A DNA stretch of 7,289 nt from assembly GCA_947483455.1 (NCBI GenBank), contig CANKNK010000083.1:1-7289 (forward strand), in the 5' to 3' direction. The notes below the pieces were generated by a model. The model was not told where the DNA came from. It searched no databases and saw only the letters and a program-made list of their open reading frames with translations. This document shows positions 1 to 7,289 of the stretch, piece by piece (positions within the stretch are counted from its first letter, which is position 1; each line of letters opens with the position of its first letter). The translations under genes were made by a program, and so were the position numbers. Source of the stretch: Comamonadaceae bacterium. Lineage in GTDB: Bacteria; Pseudomonadota; Gammaproteobacteria; Burkholderiales; Burkholderiaceae_C.

Positions 1-1025
1 ACCGCCAGCGCTACATCGACCTGATGACCGACGAAGCGGCCCGCAAACGCTTTGTAGCCCGTAGCACGGCCGTGAGCAGCATGCGCGCCTTTATGGTGGA
101 ACATGGTTTTTTGGAGGTGGAAACGCCGATGCTGCACCCCATACCCGGTGGAGCTAACGCCAAACCCTTTACCACCCACCACAACGCCTTGGATCAACAA
201 ATGTTTTTGCGTATTGCGCCCGAGCTTTACCTCAAGCGCTTGATCGTCGGCGGATTTGACCGGGTGTTTGAAATCAACCGCAACTTTCGCAACGAAGGTA
301 TTTCGGTACGCCATAACCCGGAATTCACCATGATGGAGTTTTACGCGGCCTATTGGAATTACCGCGACCTCATGGAGTTCACCGAAGCCTTGGTACGCGA
401 TGCTGCGCTCAAAGCAGTCGGTTCACTGACCCTGAGCTACGGCGGCAAAGCGGTGGATCTCGCAGCACCGTTCGAGCGTTTGACGATATTGGAAGCCATC
501 GAAAAATACACCGACGCTGGCGCACATGTGAGCGATGCCGATTGGCTGCGGGCAGCCTTGCGTAAAGCCGGCCTGAGCGACGTCAAAAACCAATTGTCCA
601 AGCGCAGCCTTGCAAGCTTGCAGGTACTGTATTTTGAGGAGCATGTCGAAGACAAGTTGTGGCAACCCACTTTCATTTGCGAGCACCCGGTTGAAATCTC
701 GCCGCTAGCCCGTGCCAGCGACACCGACCCGCAAGTGACCGAGCGCTTCGAGCTGTACATCACCGGCCGGGAATTTGGCAATGGATTTAGCGAACTCAAC
801 GACGCGCAAGACCAGGCTGCACGCTTTGCTGCGCAGCTTAGCGCCAAAGACAGCGGCGACGACGAGGCCATGTATTACGACCACGACTTTGTGCGTGCTT
901 TGGAATACGGCATGCCGCCCACCGGGGGTTGCGGCATCGGCATTGATCGCCTGATGATGCTGCTGACCGACAGCGCCAGCATCCGTGATGTGATTTTGTT
1001 CCCCGCATTGCGCCGGGAAAACTGA
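1..1025 (+). CDS. lysS: Lysyl-tRNA synthetase, class II, C-terminal catalytic part (5' end outside window)
   Basis: This cytoplasmic enzyme charges tRNA-Lys with lysine using ATP. The frame is open from base 3 (RQRYIDL, a typical LysS stretch just before the catalytic domain) to TGA at 1023-1025, about 340 residues. The E. coli enzyme has about 505, so roughly the first third, carrying the OB-fold anticodon-binding domain, lies to the left. The ATG at base 24 is an internal Met, not the start. Numbered from that Met: class II motif 1 lies around residues 15-36 (ending VETPML), followed by [10 protein letters not shown] and [11 protein letters not shown]. Motif 2 lies around 80-107 ([20 protein letters not shown]). 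Motif 3 is at about 302-327 (GCGIGIDR, then [11 protein letters not shown]). All signature residues expected from the family are present, so the gene looks intact. The next gene starts 23 bases downstream on the same strand and may be co-transcribed. Confidence 0.97.
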   Translation, partial: RQRYIDLMTDEAARKRFVARSTAVSSMRAFMVEHGFLEVETPMLHPIPGGANAKPFTTHHNALDQQMFLRIAPELYLKRLIVGGFDRVFEINRNFRNEGISVRHNPEFTMMEFYAAYWNYRDLMEFTEALVRDAALKAVGSLTLSYGGKAVDLAAPFERLTILEAIEKYTDAGAHVSDADWLRAALRKAGLSDVKNQLSKRSLASLQVLYFEEHVEDKLWQPTFICEHPVEISPLARASDTDPQVTERFELYITGREFGNGFSELNDAQDQAARFAAQLSAKDSGDDEAMYYDHDFVRALEYGMPPTGGCGIGIDRLMMLLTDSASIRDVILFPALRREN

Positions 1026-1048
1026 GCAGACCCCGGGGCGGTGCAGGT

Positions 1049-1582
1049 GTGAGCAGAGCCATTGCAAGACCTCTAGCCACGCCCTATCTGCGCGCTTATC
1101 CGCAGGACACGGTATCGCAAGTGCTCAGCATGCTTAGTCGCGGCACGGTGGGCGATTGGCTGTTGGGCAAGTACCCACAAGCGCACGCGGTGCGGACCGA
1201 CGGGGCTTTGTACGCTTATGTGCAGGACATTCGGCAAAGCCATATGCGCAGTGCAGCTTCATTAAGCAAAGTTGCGTACGACAGCAAATTGCAAGTCATT
1301 GCCCATGCGCTAGGAACGCATACCCGCATTGCACGCGTGCAAGGCGCTAAGCTCAAGACCAAGCACGAGCTTCGCATTGCCAGCATTTTCAAAGTAGCGC
1401 CAGAAGACTTTTTGCGCATGATCGTGGTCCACGAGCTGGCGCATTTGCGCCAGAAAGACCATGACAAAGGTTTTTACCAACTGTGCGAACACATGGAGCC
1501 GCGCTACCACCAATTGGAATTTGAACTGCGCGTCTACCTTACCTACCTGGATTCAGGCGGCGCCGGTCTATGGGTGCGTTAA
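1049..1582 (+). CDS. YgjP-like M48-type metallopeptidase domain protein (metal-dependent hydrolase)
   Basis: The 177-residue product has no evident signal peptide or membrane segment, so it is probably cytoplasmic. The zinc site is clear: H128-E129-L-A-H132, with a third likely ligand at H138 (HELAH, then RQKDH). This is the YgjP/DUF45 (WLM-like) pattern HExxH-x5-H. The surrounding FLRMIVVHELAHL, FYQLCEHMEP and YHQLEFELRVYLT segments also fit that family. The E. coli relative YgjP has been described as a nucleotide (UTP) pyrophosphatase rather than a protease; whether that holds here is unknown. The GTG start at 1049 was chosen because conserved-looking sequence (YLRAYPQD) begins at about residue 13. 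The next in-frame Met, at 1130, would remove it. No good Shine-Dalgarno sequence is visible, only G-rich sequence. It lies 23 bases after lysS. Its last 15 bases overlap the convergent metC. Confidence 0.85.
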   Translation: MSRAIARPLATPYLRAYPQDTVSQVLSMLSRGTVGDWLLGKYPQAHAVRTDGALYAYVQDIRQSHMRSAASLSKVAYDSKLQVIAHALGTHTRIARVQGAKLKTKHELRIASIFKVAPEDFLRMIVVHELAHLRQKDHDKGFYQLCEHMEPRYHQLEFELRVYLTYLDSGGAGLWVR

Positions 1583-2776
1583 GGCGCGCAATGCCTGGGC
1601 AATATCAGCCTGCAAATCCTCTACCGCCTCAAAACCCACCGCGAAGCGCACCAAGGTACCAGGGGCGATAGCCGCAGGCCAGGCACCGCGCATACGCGCC
1701 AGGTTGTAGGGTACGACCAAACTGACCGGCCCGGCCCAGCTGTAACCCAGCTTGAACAACTGCAAACTATCGCAAAAGGCATCGACCTGGTTTTGCGTAT
1801 ACGCCGGGTCTATCACCACGCTGAACAGGCATGCTGCGGCGCCAAGGCCCTCGGGGGCGCACAGGCGCTGCCAATGGGCATGCCCTGGCGAATCACTAAG
1901 CGCTGGATGCAGTACCTGTACAAATGCCGCCTGTGTCTGGCACCAACTGGCCAAAGTACGCGTGCTCTGGTCTTGGGCGTGGTAGCGCATTGCGATAGAC
2001 GGTAAACCGCGCAGGACCAACTCGGCATCATTGGCGCCTACGTTCAAACCCAAGCGCATATGGCACAGCTTGATACGCATATGCAAATCGGCATTGCGCG
2101 TGATTACGCTTCCCATCAACACATCACCGCCACCACTGGGGTATTTGGTGAGGGCCTGGATGGAAATATCTACCGCGCAAGGCGTTCCCGGCACCAGATC
2201 GAAGGGTGCAAAAGCGATACCGGCACCCCAGGTATTGTCCAGTGCCACCAAAGCGCCGTGCTGCTGAGCAATGCGGGTTAAGGCAGCGAGGTCGGGAAAC
2301 TCCAGCGTGACCGAGCCCGGCGCTTCCAACCAAACCAGACGGGTCGCATCAGAGAGCTTGGACTGCAAGTCCTGCGGATCCATGGGGTTGTAAAAACGGT
2401 GGCGCACGCCCCATCCCACCAACTCCCCTTCCACCAGCGTCTTGTTGGGCTCATAACAATTGTCTGGCAGCAACACCTCATCACCCGATTGCAATAAGGC
2501 CAGGGCTACTAATGCGATAGCCGAAAGGCCACTGGGCGTGAGCACACATTGCAGTCCACCTTCCAAACTGCACAGGCGCTCTTCGAGGGTATAGGTGGTG
2601 GGCGTTCCATGCAGGCCATAGGTATAGGCCGTCTTATCTTTCCACTGGCGGCTGCGCATCGCGGCCACCGAAGGGAAAAACACCGTGGACGCCTTAAAGA
2701 CAGCCGTAGCCGGTGCGTCAAAACCTCCCGGCGGATCGTAGGGGTGGTGAATCAGCGTGGTGCTAAGGTGCTTCAT
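1568..2776 (-). CDS. metC: Cystathionine beta-lyase (PLP-dependent, Cys/Met metabolism family)
   Basis: The enzyme cleaves cystathionine to homocysteine, pyruvate and ammonia, the penultimate step of methionine synthesis in the transsulfuration route. The 402-residue protein is full length for the family. Visible landmarks are Y53 (YGLHGTPTT), the PLP phosphate loop PSGLSA (81-86), Y108 that would stack on PLP (DNCYEP), D180 for the pyridine nitrogen (ALDNTWG), the Schiff-base lysine K211 (ALTKYPSGGGDVLMGS), W347 (YSWAGPVSLV) and R377 (VRFAVGFEAVEDLQAD), the probable substrate-carboxylate arginine. Oddity: where E. coli has Y-x-R at the PLP phosphate (Tyr56/Arg58), this protein has Y-G-L, so that arginine is absent. 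Substrate use could be broader than cystathionine; other family members such as gamma-lyases are the alternative. The ATG at 2776 lies 13 bases after the phosphoribosyltransferase stop and has only a weak ribosome site, suggesting co-transcription and coupling. The stop at 1568-1570 lies inside the convergent metallopeptidase gene. Confidence 0.9.
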   Translation of the reverse strand: MKHLSTTLIHHPYDPPGGFDAPATAVFKASTVFFPSVAAMRSRQWKDKTAYTYGLHGTPTTYTLEERLCSLEGGLQCVLTPSGLSAIALVALALLQSGDEVLLPDNCYEPNKTLVEGELVGWGVRHRFYNPMDPQDLQSKLSDATRLVWLEAPGSVTLEFPDLAALTRIAQQHGALVALDNTWGAGIAFAPFDLVPGTPCAVDISIQALTKYPSGGGDVLMGSVITRNADLHMRIKLCHMRLGLNVGANDAELVLRGLPSIAMRYHAQDQSTRTLASWCQTQAAFVQVLHPALSDSPGHAHWQRLCAPEGLGAAACLFSVVIDPAYTQNQVDAFCDSLQLFKLGYSWAGPVSLVVPYNLARMRGAWPAAIAPGTLVRFAVGFEAVEDLQADIAQALRALTHP

Positions 2777-2789
2777 CCGTGTGATCCGG

Positions 2790-3314
2790 TTAAACGCTCC
2801 ATTTTTGGATCAATTGCGCAGGGCGCATGGCGTCATAGCTCTCAAAAGGCTGATGGATCCAGGGGTTGGTGGGCAAAAATTCCACCGAATAGTCCGGGGT
2901 GAAAGTGGACAAGGCCTTGGTCCAGATCACCGCGCTACGCAACTCCGTTATCGGTGCGTAATTATTTTTTAGCTGGTGGATCACTGCGTTGAGCGTGTGC
3001 CCGGAGTCGGCCAGATCATCGACCAGCAAGACCTTACCGGCAATCTCACCCTTGGGCGTGGTGATGAAGCGGGCAATGTCCAAGTGCCCTTGTACCGTAC
3101 CGGCGTCGGAGCGATAAGAACTGGTCGACATGATGGCCAGCGGCTTATCAAACACCCTGGACAATATGTCGCCTGGACGCATGCCGCCGCGTGCCAGACA
3201 CAAGATCGTATCGAATTCCCAACCCGACTGAAACACCTTGATCGCGAGCTTTTCGATCAGATTGTGGTACTCGTCATAGCTCACGTACAAATGTTTGCCG
3301 TCTTCCGTCAACAT
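2790..3314 (-). CDS. Purine-type phosphoribosyltransferase (PRTase family)
   Basis: This 174-residue cytoplasmic protein probably transfers phosphoribose from PRPP to a purine base such as hypoxanthine, xanthine or guanine (salvage). The family is clear but the exact base is inferred. The PRPP-binding signature VLLVDDLADSGHT occupies about residues 95-107, with the acidic pair D99-D100. An ARGG loop lies at 41-44, as in PRTases that bind pyrophosphate there. A WIHQPFE segment at 152-158 resembles the base-side WI-x-x-P-(W/F)-E motif of xanthine/hypoxanthine/guanine enzymes. The frame stays open upstream to 3470 inside purA. The start at 3314 is preferred because a strong AAGGAG lies 6 bases before it and family-like sequence begins there (MLTEDGKHLYVSYDEY). 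It lies 76 bases after purA and 13 before metC, all on the same strand. A position after purA fits a role in purine supply. Confidence 0.88.
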   Translation of the reverse strand: MLTEDGKHLYVSYDEYHNLIEKLAIKVFQSGWEFDTILCLARGGMRPGDILSRVFDKPLAIMSTSSYRSDAGTVQGHLDIARFITTPKGEIAGKVLLVDDLADSGHTLNAVIHQLKNNYAPITELRSAVIWTKALSTFTPDYSVEFLPTNPWIHQPFESYDAMRPAQLIQKWSV

Positions 3315-3320
3315 ACCCAG

Positions 3321-3326
3321 CTCCTT
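3321..3326 (-). promoter_or_regulatory. Strong Shine-Dalgarno of the phosphoribosyltransferase gene
   Basis: On the minus strand AAGGAG is followed by six bases (CTGGGT) and then ATG at 3314-3312. It is the only clear, well-spaced ribosome site near the gene. It decides the start against longer in-frame options that would run into the end of purA. Confidence 0.8.
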
Positions 3327-3390
3327 GGTAAATACGATCCTGCGGTGTATGCCGCTGCTACAAATAAAGAAGACCTTGCCTGCGCCCCTT

Positions 3391-4776
<1,386 letters not shown>

Positions 4777-5931
4777 TTATTTTTGAATGGGAACGACGTG
4801 CCAATCAGCGCCCTGCGCTTCTAACACACGATCACAATGGAACTCTTCAATTTCACTTTCGTGACCAGGCAATACGCAGACAACCGTCTCGCCGGCACTG
4901 CGTAGCTTGGATATCGCGCTGCGCAAGCCCTTGTCTTCACCCCAGGGCGCGCGGATCGCCGCGTGCAAAGGCGGGCCGCTCACCACACCCACCAAGGACT
5001 TGATGTCCAAGCTGAATCCCACGGCAGGCCGCTCACGCCCAAACACCGAACCTACCGCGTCGTACCGGCCACCGCGAAGCAATGCATTGGGTGCCCCTTG
5101 GGCATACACCGCAAAGCGTGCACCGCTGTAGTATTCGTAGCCACGCAAATCCGCCAGATCGAAAGAAACCGGGCTACCTTCCAGATGTCCGGCCAGCCAT
5201 TGGAGCTGGTCCAGCGCTTGCGAAATCGCCGGCAGGTCGGGTAACAATGCGCGCGCCTGGGTTAGTACCTGCACATCCCCATAGCAACGCGTCAGGTTTT
5301 GGAGGCCCAGACGCACAGCCGCATCCGAGCGACGTGCAATGGAGGCAATGGCAGCCGCATCTTTGACGGCAAGAGCCGCATGTATTTCAGTGGTTTCTAA
5401 AGGGCTAAGGGCAGCGAGCGATAACAGGCTGTTGACAATGCGCACATCGGCCAAGTCGACCATGAAATTGTGAACCTTGGCAGCACGCAGGCAATCCAGC
5501 GCCAGCGTGAGAATTTCCAAATCTGCCTCTAAACCCTGGTGCCCGTAAATTTCTGCGCCTAATTGCAAGGGTTCGCGGCTTGCGTGGGGCGCAGCCGGAC
5601 GGGTGTGCAGTACAGGGCCGCAGTAACACAGGCGGGCTACGCCCTGGCGATTGAGCAAATGGGCATCGATGCGTGCCACTTGCGGAGTGCTATCAGCGCG
5701 CAGGCCCAGCATCCGCCCAGAAATTTGGTCCACCAGCTTGAAAGTTTGCAAATCCAGCGATTCGCCGGTGCCGGTCAGCAGTGACTCCAGGTGCTCCAAC
5801 AGCGGAGGCATGACCAGTTCATAGCCATAGCAACGCGCCATATCCAGCAAATTTCTACGGATCTCCTCGATGTGGCGCGCCTCGGAAGGCAGCACATCGG
5901 CAATGTGATCCGGGAGGACCCAAGCAGACAT
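4777..5931 (-). CDS. hisZ: ATP phosphoribosyltransferase regulatory subunit HisZ
   Basis: HisZ is a histidyl-tRNA synthetase paralogue that does not charge tRNA. It binds short-form HisG and is needed for the first step of histidine synthesis (ATP + PRPP to phosphoribosyl-ATP) and its feedback control. The 384 residues match the usual HisZ length and are shorter than true HisRS, without a full C-terminal anticodon-binding domain. HisRS-like blocks are seen at 1-45 ([13 protein letters not shown], then [12 protein letters not shown]), [12 protein letters not shown] (77-88), [12 protein letters not shown] (101-112), GAEIYG (125-130), [16 protein letters not shown] (261-276, the counterpart of the HisRS RGLDYYTG block) and [27 protein letters not shown] (284-310, class II motif 3 region). 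Its presence implies a short HisG elsewhere in the genome. The ATG at 5931 has no clear Shine-Dalgarno. It is 92 bases from hflC upstream and 9 from purA downstream. A degenerate HisRS is the alternative, but length and context favour HisZ. Confidence 0.94.
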   Translation of the reverse strand: MSAWVLPDHIADVLPSEARHIEEIRRNLLDMARCYGYELVMPPLLEHLESLLTGTGESLDLQTFKLVDQISGRMLGLRADSTPQVARIDAHLLNRQGVARLCYCGPVLHTRPAAPHASREPLQLGAEIYGHQGLEADLEILTLALDCLRAAKVHNFMVDLADVRIVNSLLSLAALSPLETTEIHAALAVKDAAAIASIARRSDAAVRLGLQNLTRCYGDVQVLTQARALLPDLPAISQALDQLQWLAGHLEGSPVSFDLADLRGYEYYSGARFAVYAQGAPNALLRGGRYDAVGSVFGRERPAVGFSLDIKSLVGVVSGPPLHAAIRAPWGEDKGLRSAISKLRSAGETVVCVLPGHESEIEEFHCDRVLEAQGADWHVVPIQK

Positions 5932-5951
5932 GGATAAATAGGGATGCTGTT

Positions 5952-6009
5952 AAAAACGCGATTTTACCGGCCAAACCCTAGCCCCGCCTGGGCGGGACGC
6001 GGGAATCGC
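5952..6009 (-). terminator. Weak terminator-like nested stem between hflC and hisZ
   Basis: On the minus strand GCGATT (6009-6004) can pair with AATCGC (5963-5958), enclosing a five-base-pair GC hairpin (arms 5992-5996 and 5983-5987, four-base loop). The outer arm is followed by G and then TTTTT (5956-5952), as in an intrinsic terminator. The outer stem has only six pairs around a 40-base interior. The T-run ends 20 bases before the hisZ ATG, which leaves no room for a promoter after it. If real it would act as partial termination or attenuation between hflKC and hisZ-purA. It may be chance. Confidence 0.3.
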
Positions 6010-6023
6010 AAGTGCGTCAATAC

Positions 6024-6926
6024 TTATTTTTTGACCGGAGCGGAACCCGAGCCACCGTTGCGAAAGACTTTGAAGAACTCGCTGGAGGAAGGGTCCAACA
6101 CCATCACGTCGCTCTTATTGGCGAAACTGTTTTTATAGGCCTCTAGGCTGCGGTAAAACTGGGCGAACTGCGGGTCGCGGTTAAAGGCATCGGCATAAAT
6201 ACGGGCTGCTTCTGCATCGCCCTCGCCTTTGATTTTCTGGGCGTCGCGGTAGGCATTGGCAATCGTCACCTCGCGCTGGCGGTCGGCATCGGCGCGGATT
6301 TTTTCACCTTCTGCAGCGCCCGTGGACCGCAATTCATTGGCCACCCGCTTGCGTTCGGCTTCCATACGGCGATAAACCGACTCGGTAATGGCCTCTACAT
6401 AGTCCACGCGGGTGATACGTACATCGACTACGTCCACGCCCCAGGGTTTGGCGCCCTTGACTTTTTCCAGTACTTCACGCTTGACGTCGGCCATCAAGGC
6501 CTCGCGCTTGAGCGAGAGCAATTCCTTCACGGTGCGCTTATTGATCTCCTCCTGGAAGGCATTGCGCACTACGCGGTTAAGTTGATTGGCGCCGGCCGCC
6601 TCATTCAGACCCACGTTACGGATGTATTCCGTAGGCTCAGAAATACGCCAACGCACATACCAGTCGATCACCACGCGCTGCTTTTCCGCCGTGAGCATGG
6701 GCTCGGTATCGCTGCTGTCTAGCGTGAGCAAACGCTTGTCGATATACGACACATTTTGAAAAGGCGGTGGCAGCTTCCAGTTCAAACCCGGTTCGGTGAT
6801 GACTTCCTTGATTTGGCCGAGCGCATAGACCACCCCAAACTGGCGTTGGTCTACCACAAACAAGGTCGAGCTGGCCAGAGCCAGCAGCACCAATAAACTA
6901 GAAACAATAAATCCAATGCGGTTCAT
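6024..6926 (-). CDS. hflC: HflC, SPFH/prohibitin-domain subunit of the HflKC modulator of FtsH protease
   Basis: HflC joins HflK in a large membrane-anchored, periplasm-facing assembly that surrounds and modulates the AAA protease FtsH. The 300-residue protein has one N-terminal membrane segment (about residues 4-25, IGFIVSSLLVLLALASSTLF), then the SPFH/Band 7 domain from VDQRQFGVVYALG (25-37) through PWGVDVVDVRITRVDY (161-176). A charged, Ala/Glu/Arg-rich helical or coiled-coil region follows (about 183-245: RRMEAERKRVANELR, AAEGEKIRADADRQRE, GEGDAEAARIYADAF). The end is FYRSLEAYKNSF and a Ser/Gly-rich tail ending APVKK. All parts of a normal HflC are present. The ATG at 6926 is fixed by a strong AGGAG six bases upstream that shares bases with the hflK stop. 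The gap to hflK is 9 bases, so the two are co-translated partners. Confidence 0.96.
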   Translation of the reverse strand: MNRIGFIVSSLLVLLALASSTLFVVDQRQFGVVYALGQIKEVITEPGLNWKLPPPFQNVSYIDKRLLTLDSSDTEPMLTAEKQRVVIDWYVRWRISEPTEYIRNVGLNEAAGANQLNRVVRNAFQEEINKRTVKELLSLKREALMADVKREVLEKVKGAKPWGVDVVDVRITRVDYVEAITESVYRRMEAERKRVANELRSTGAAEGEKIRADADRQREVTIANAYRDAQKIKGEGDAEAARIYADAFNRDPQFAQFYRSLEAYKNSFANKSDVMVLDPSSSEFFKVFRNGGSGSAPVKK

Positions 6927-6932
6927 GCTGTT

Positions 6933-6937
6933 CTCCT
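6933..6937 (-). promoter_or_regulatory. hflC Shine-Dalgarno overlapping the hflK stop codon
   Basis: The minus strand reads TAGGAGAACAGCATG. The hflK stop TAG (6938-6936) shares its last two bases with AGGAG, which stands six bases before the hflC ATG. A ribosome terminating on hflK sits directly on the hflC start site, an arrangement that favours translational coupling and balanced HflK and HflC amounts. Confidence 0.8.
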
Positions 6938-7289
6938 AGCGCACATCGCGCTCACGGGTGCGCGCCGCTTCGCGGCTGCGTGGATCCACCGCGTTGGCTG
7001 CGGGCAAGGGGGTGGGAGGCACGGCCGCCGGGTTAGCCGCAGCCGCAGGCAATGCCAAGGGATCGCCTGCCGCGTTCATTTGCAGTATCTTTTCCAGCGG
7101 CAAATTCAACAAAGCTGCGCCCTGACGCGTATCGACCAGGACTTTCGTGACATTGGTGTAAATTTGCTGCATGGCGTCCAAGTACATGCGGTCTCGCGTG
7201 ACTTGAGGCGCTTTTTGGTATTCGTTAAACACCGAGCGGAAACGCTGTGCATCACCCTGGGCCTGGGCTACCACACGCGCTTTGTAAGC
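6936..7289 (-). CDS. hflK: HflK, C-terminal part (5' end outside window)
   Basis: This is the SPFH-family partner of HflC in the FtsH-modulating membrane complex. Only the last 117 codons are present. The frame is open to the right edge (AYKARVVAQAQGDAQRF), so the GTG at 7274 is an internal Val, not a start. The visible part is the end of the helical region plus the typical HflK block QKAPQVTRDRMYLDAMQQIY, then TNVTKVLVDTRQGAALLNLPLEKILQM. The N-terminal membrane segment and SPFH domain lie outside the window. The tail after the conserved block is an Ala/Pro-rich, probably disordered stretch of about 35 residues, ending in a charged RSREAARTRERDVR segment. HflK tails vary in the family, so this is not alarming. 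It overlaps the hflC ribosome site. Confidence 0.93.
   Translation of the reverse strand, partial: AYKARVVAQAQGDAQRFRSVFNEYQKAPQVTRDRMYLDAMQQIYTNVTKVLVDTRQGAALLNLPLEKILQMNAAGDPLALPAAAANPAAVPPTPLPAANAVDPRSREAARTRERDVR

Noticed and set aside
437..871. 144-codon open frame on the minus strand inside lysS
   Set aside because: It is a Ser/Ala/Cys-rich shadow of the lysS catalytic domain with no supporting start site.
7272..7274. GTG as a possible start of a short 112-residue protein
   Set aside because: The frame continues open to the window edge with HflK-like sequence (AYKAR before the Val), so this is an internal codon of a truncated-by-window hflK.

Overview
The window reads as ordinary core chromosome from a betaproteobacterium, most likely order Burkholderiales and close to Comamonadaceae. 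This is inferred from moderately high GC, the recognisable protein sequences, and a block running hflK, hflC, hisZ, purA and then a small phosphoribosyltransferase. No database search was possible. The genus is not determined.

Left part (1-1582, plus strand). The 3' two thirds of lysS (lysyl-tRNA synthetase) enters from the left edge with its whole class II catalytic domain. A GTG-started YgjP-like zinc metallopeptidase-fold gene follows after 23 bases. Its last 15 bases overlap tail to tail with the end of metC on the other strand.

Main part (1568-7289, minus strand, read right to left). The order of transcription is hflK (3' end only, cut by the right edge), hflC, hisZ, purA, a PRPP-binding phosphoribosyltransferase, and metC (cystathionine beta-lyase). 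Gaps are 9 bases (hflK-hflC), 92 (hflC-hisZ), 9 (hisZ-purA), 76 (purA-phosphoribosyltransferase) and 13 (phosphoribosyltransferase-metC). The layout is compatible with one long operon or with two or three overlapping transcription units. The only places for internal control are the 92- and 76-base gaps. The 92-base gap holds a weak terminator-like nested stem on the minus strand.

How the genes fit together. HflK and HflC form the membrane complex that modulates the FtsH protease. HisZ is the regulatory partner of short-form HisG, the first step of histidine synthesis, which consumes ATP and PRPP. Histidine synthesis releases AICAR, which re-enters purine synthesis as IMP, and PurA takes IMP towards AMP. 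The phosphoribosyltransferase probably salvages purine bases with PRPP. MetC makes homocysteine for methionine. The middle of the window is therefore a purine/histidine/PRPP block, flanked by protein quality control on one side and methionine synthesis on the other.

I see no mobile element, CRISPR array, tRNA, rRNA or convincing new system. There is no gene-free stretch above 100 bases. The findings are small points of gene architecture and residue-level oddities.
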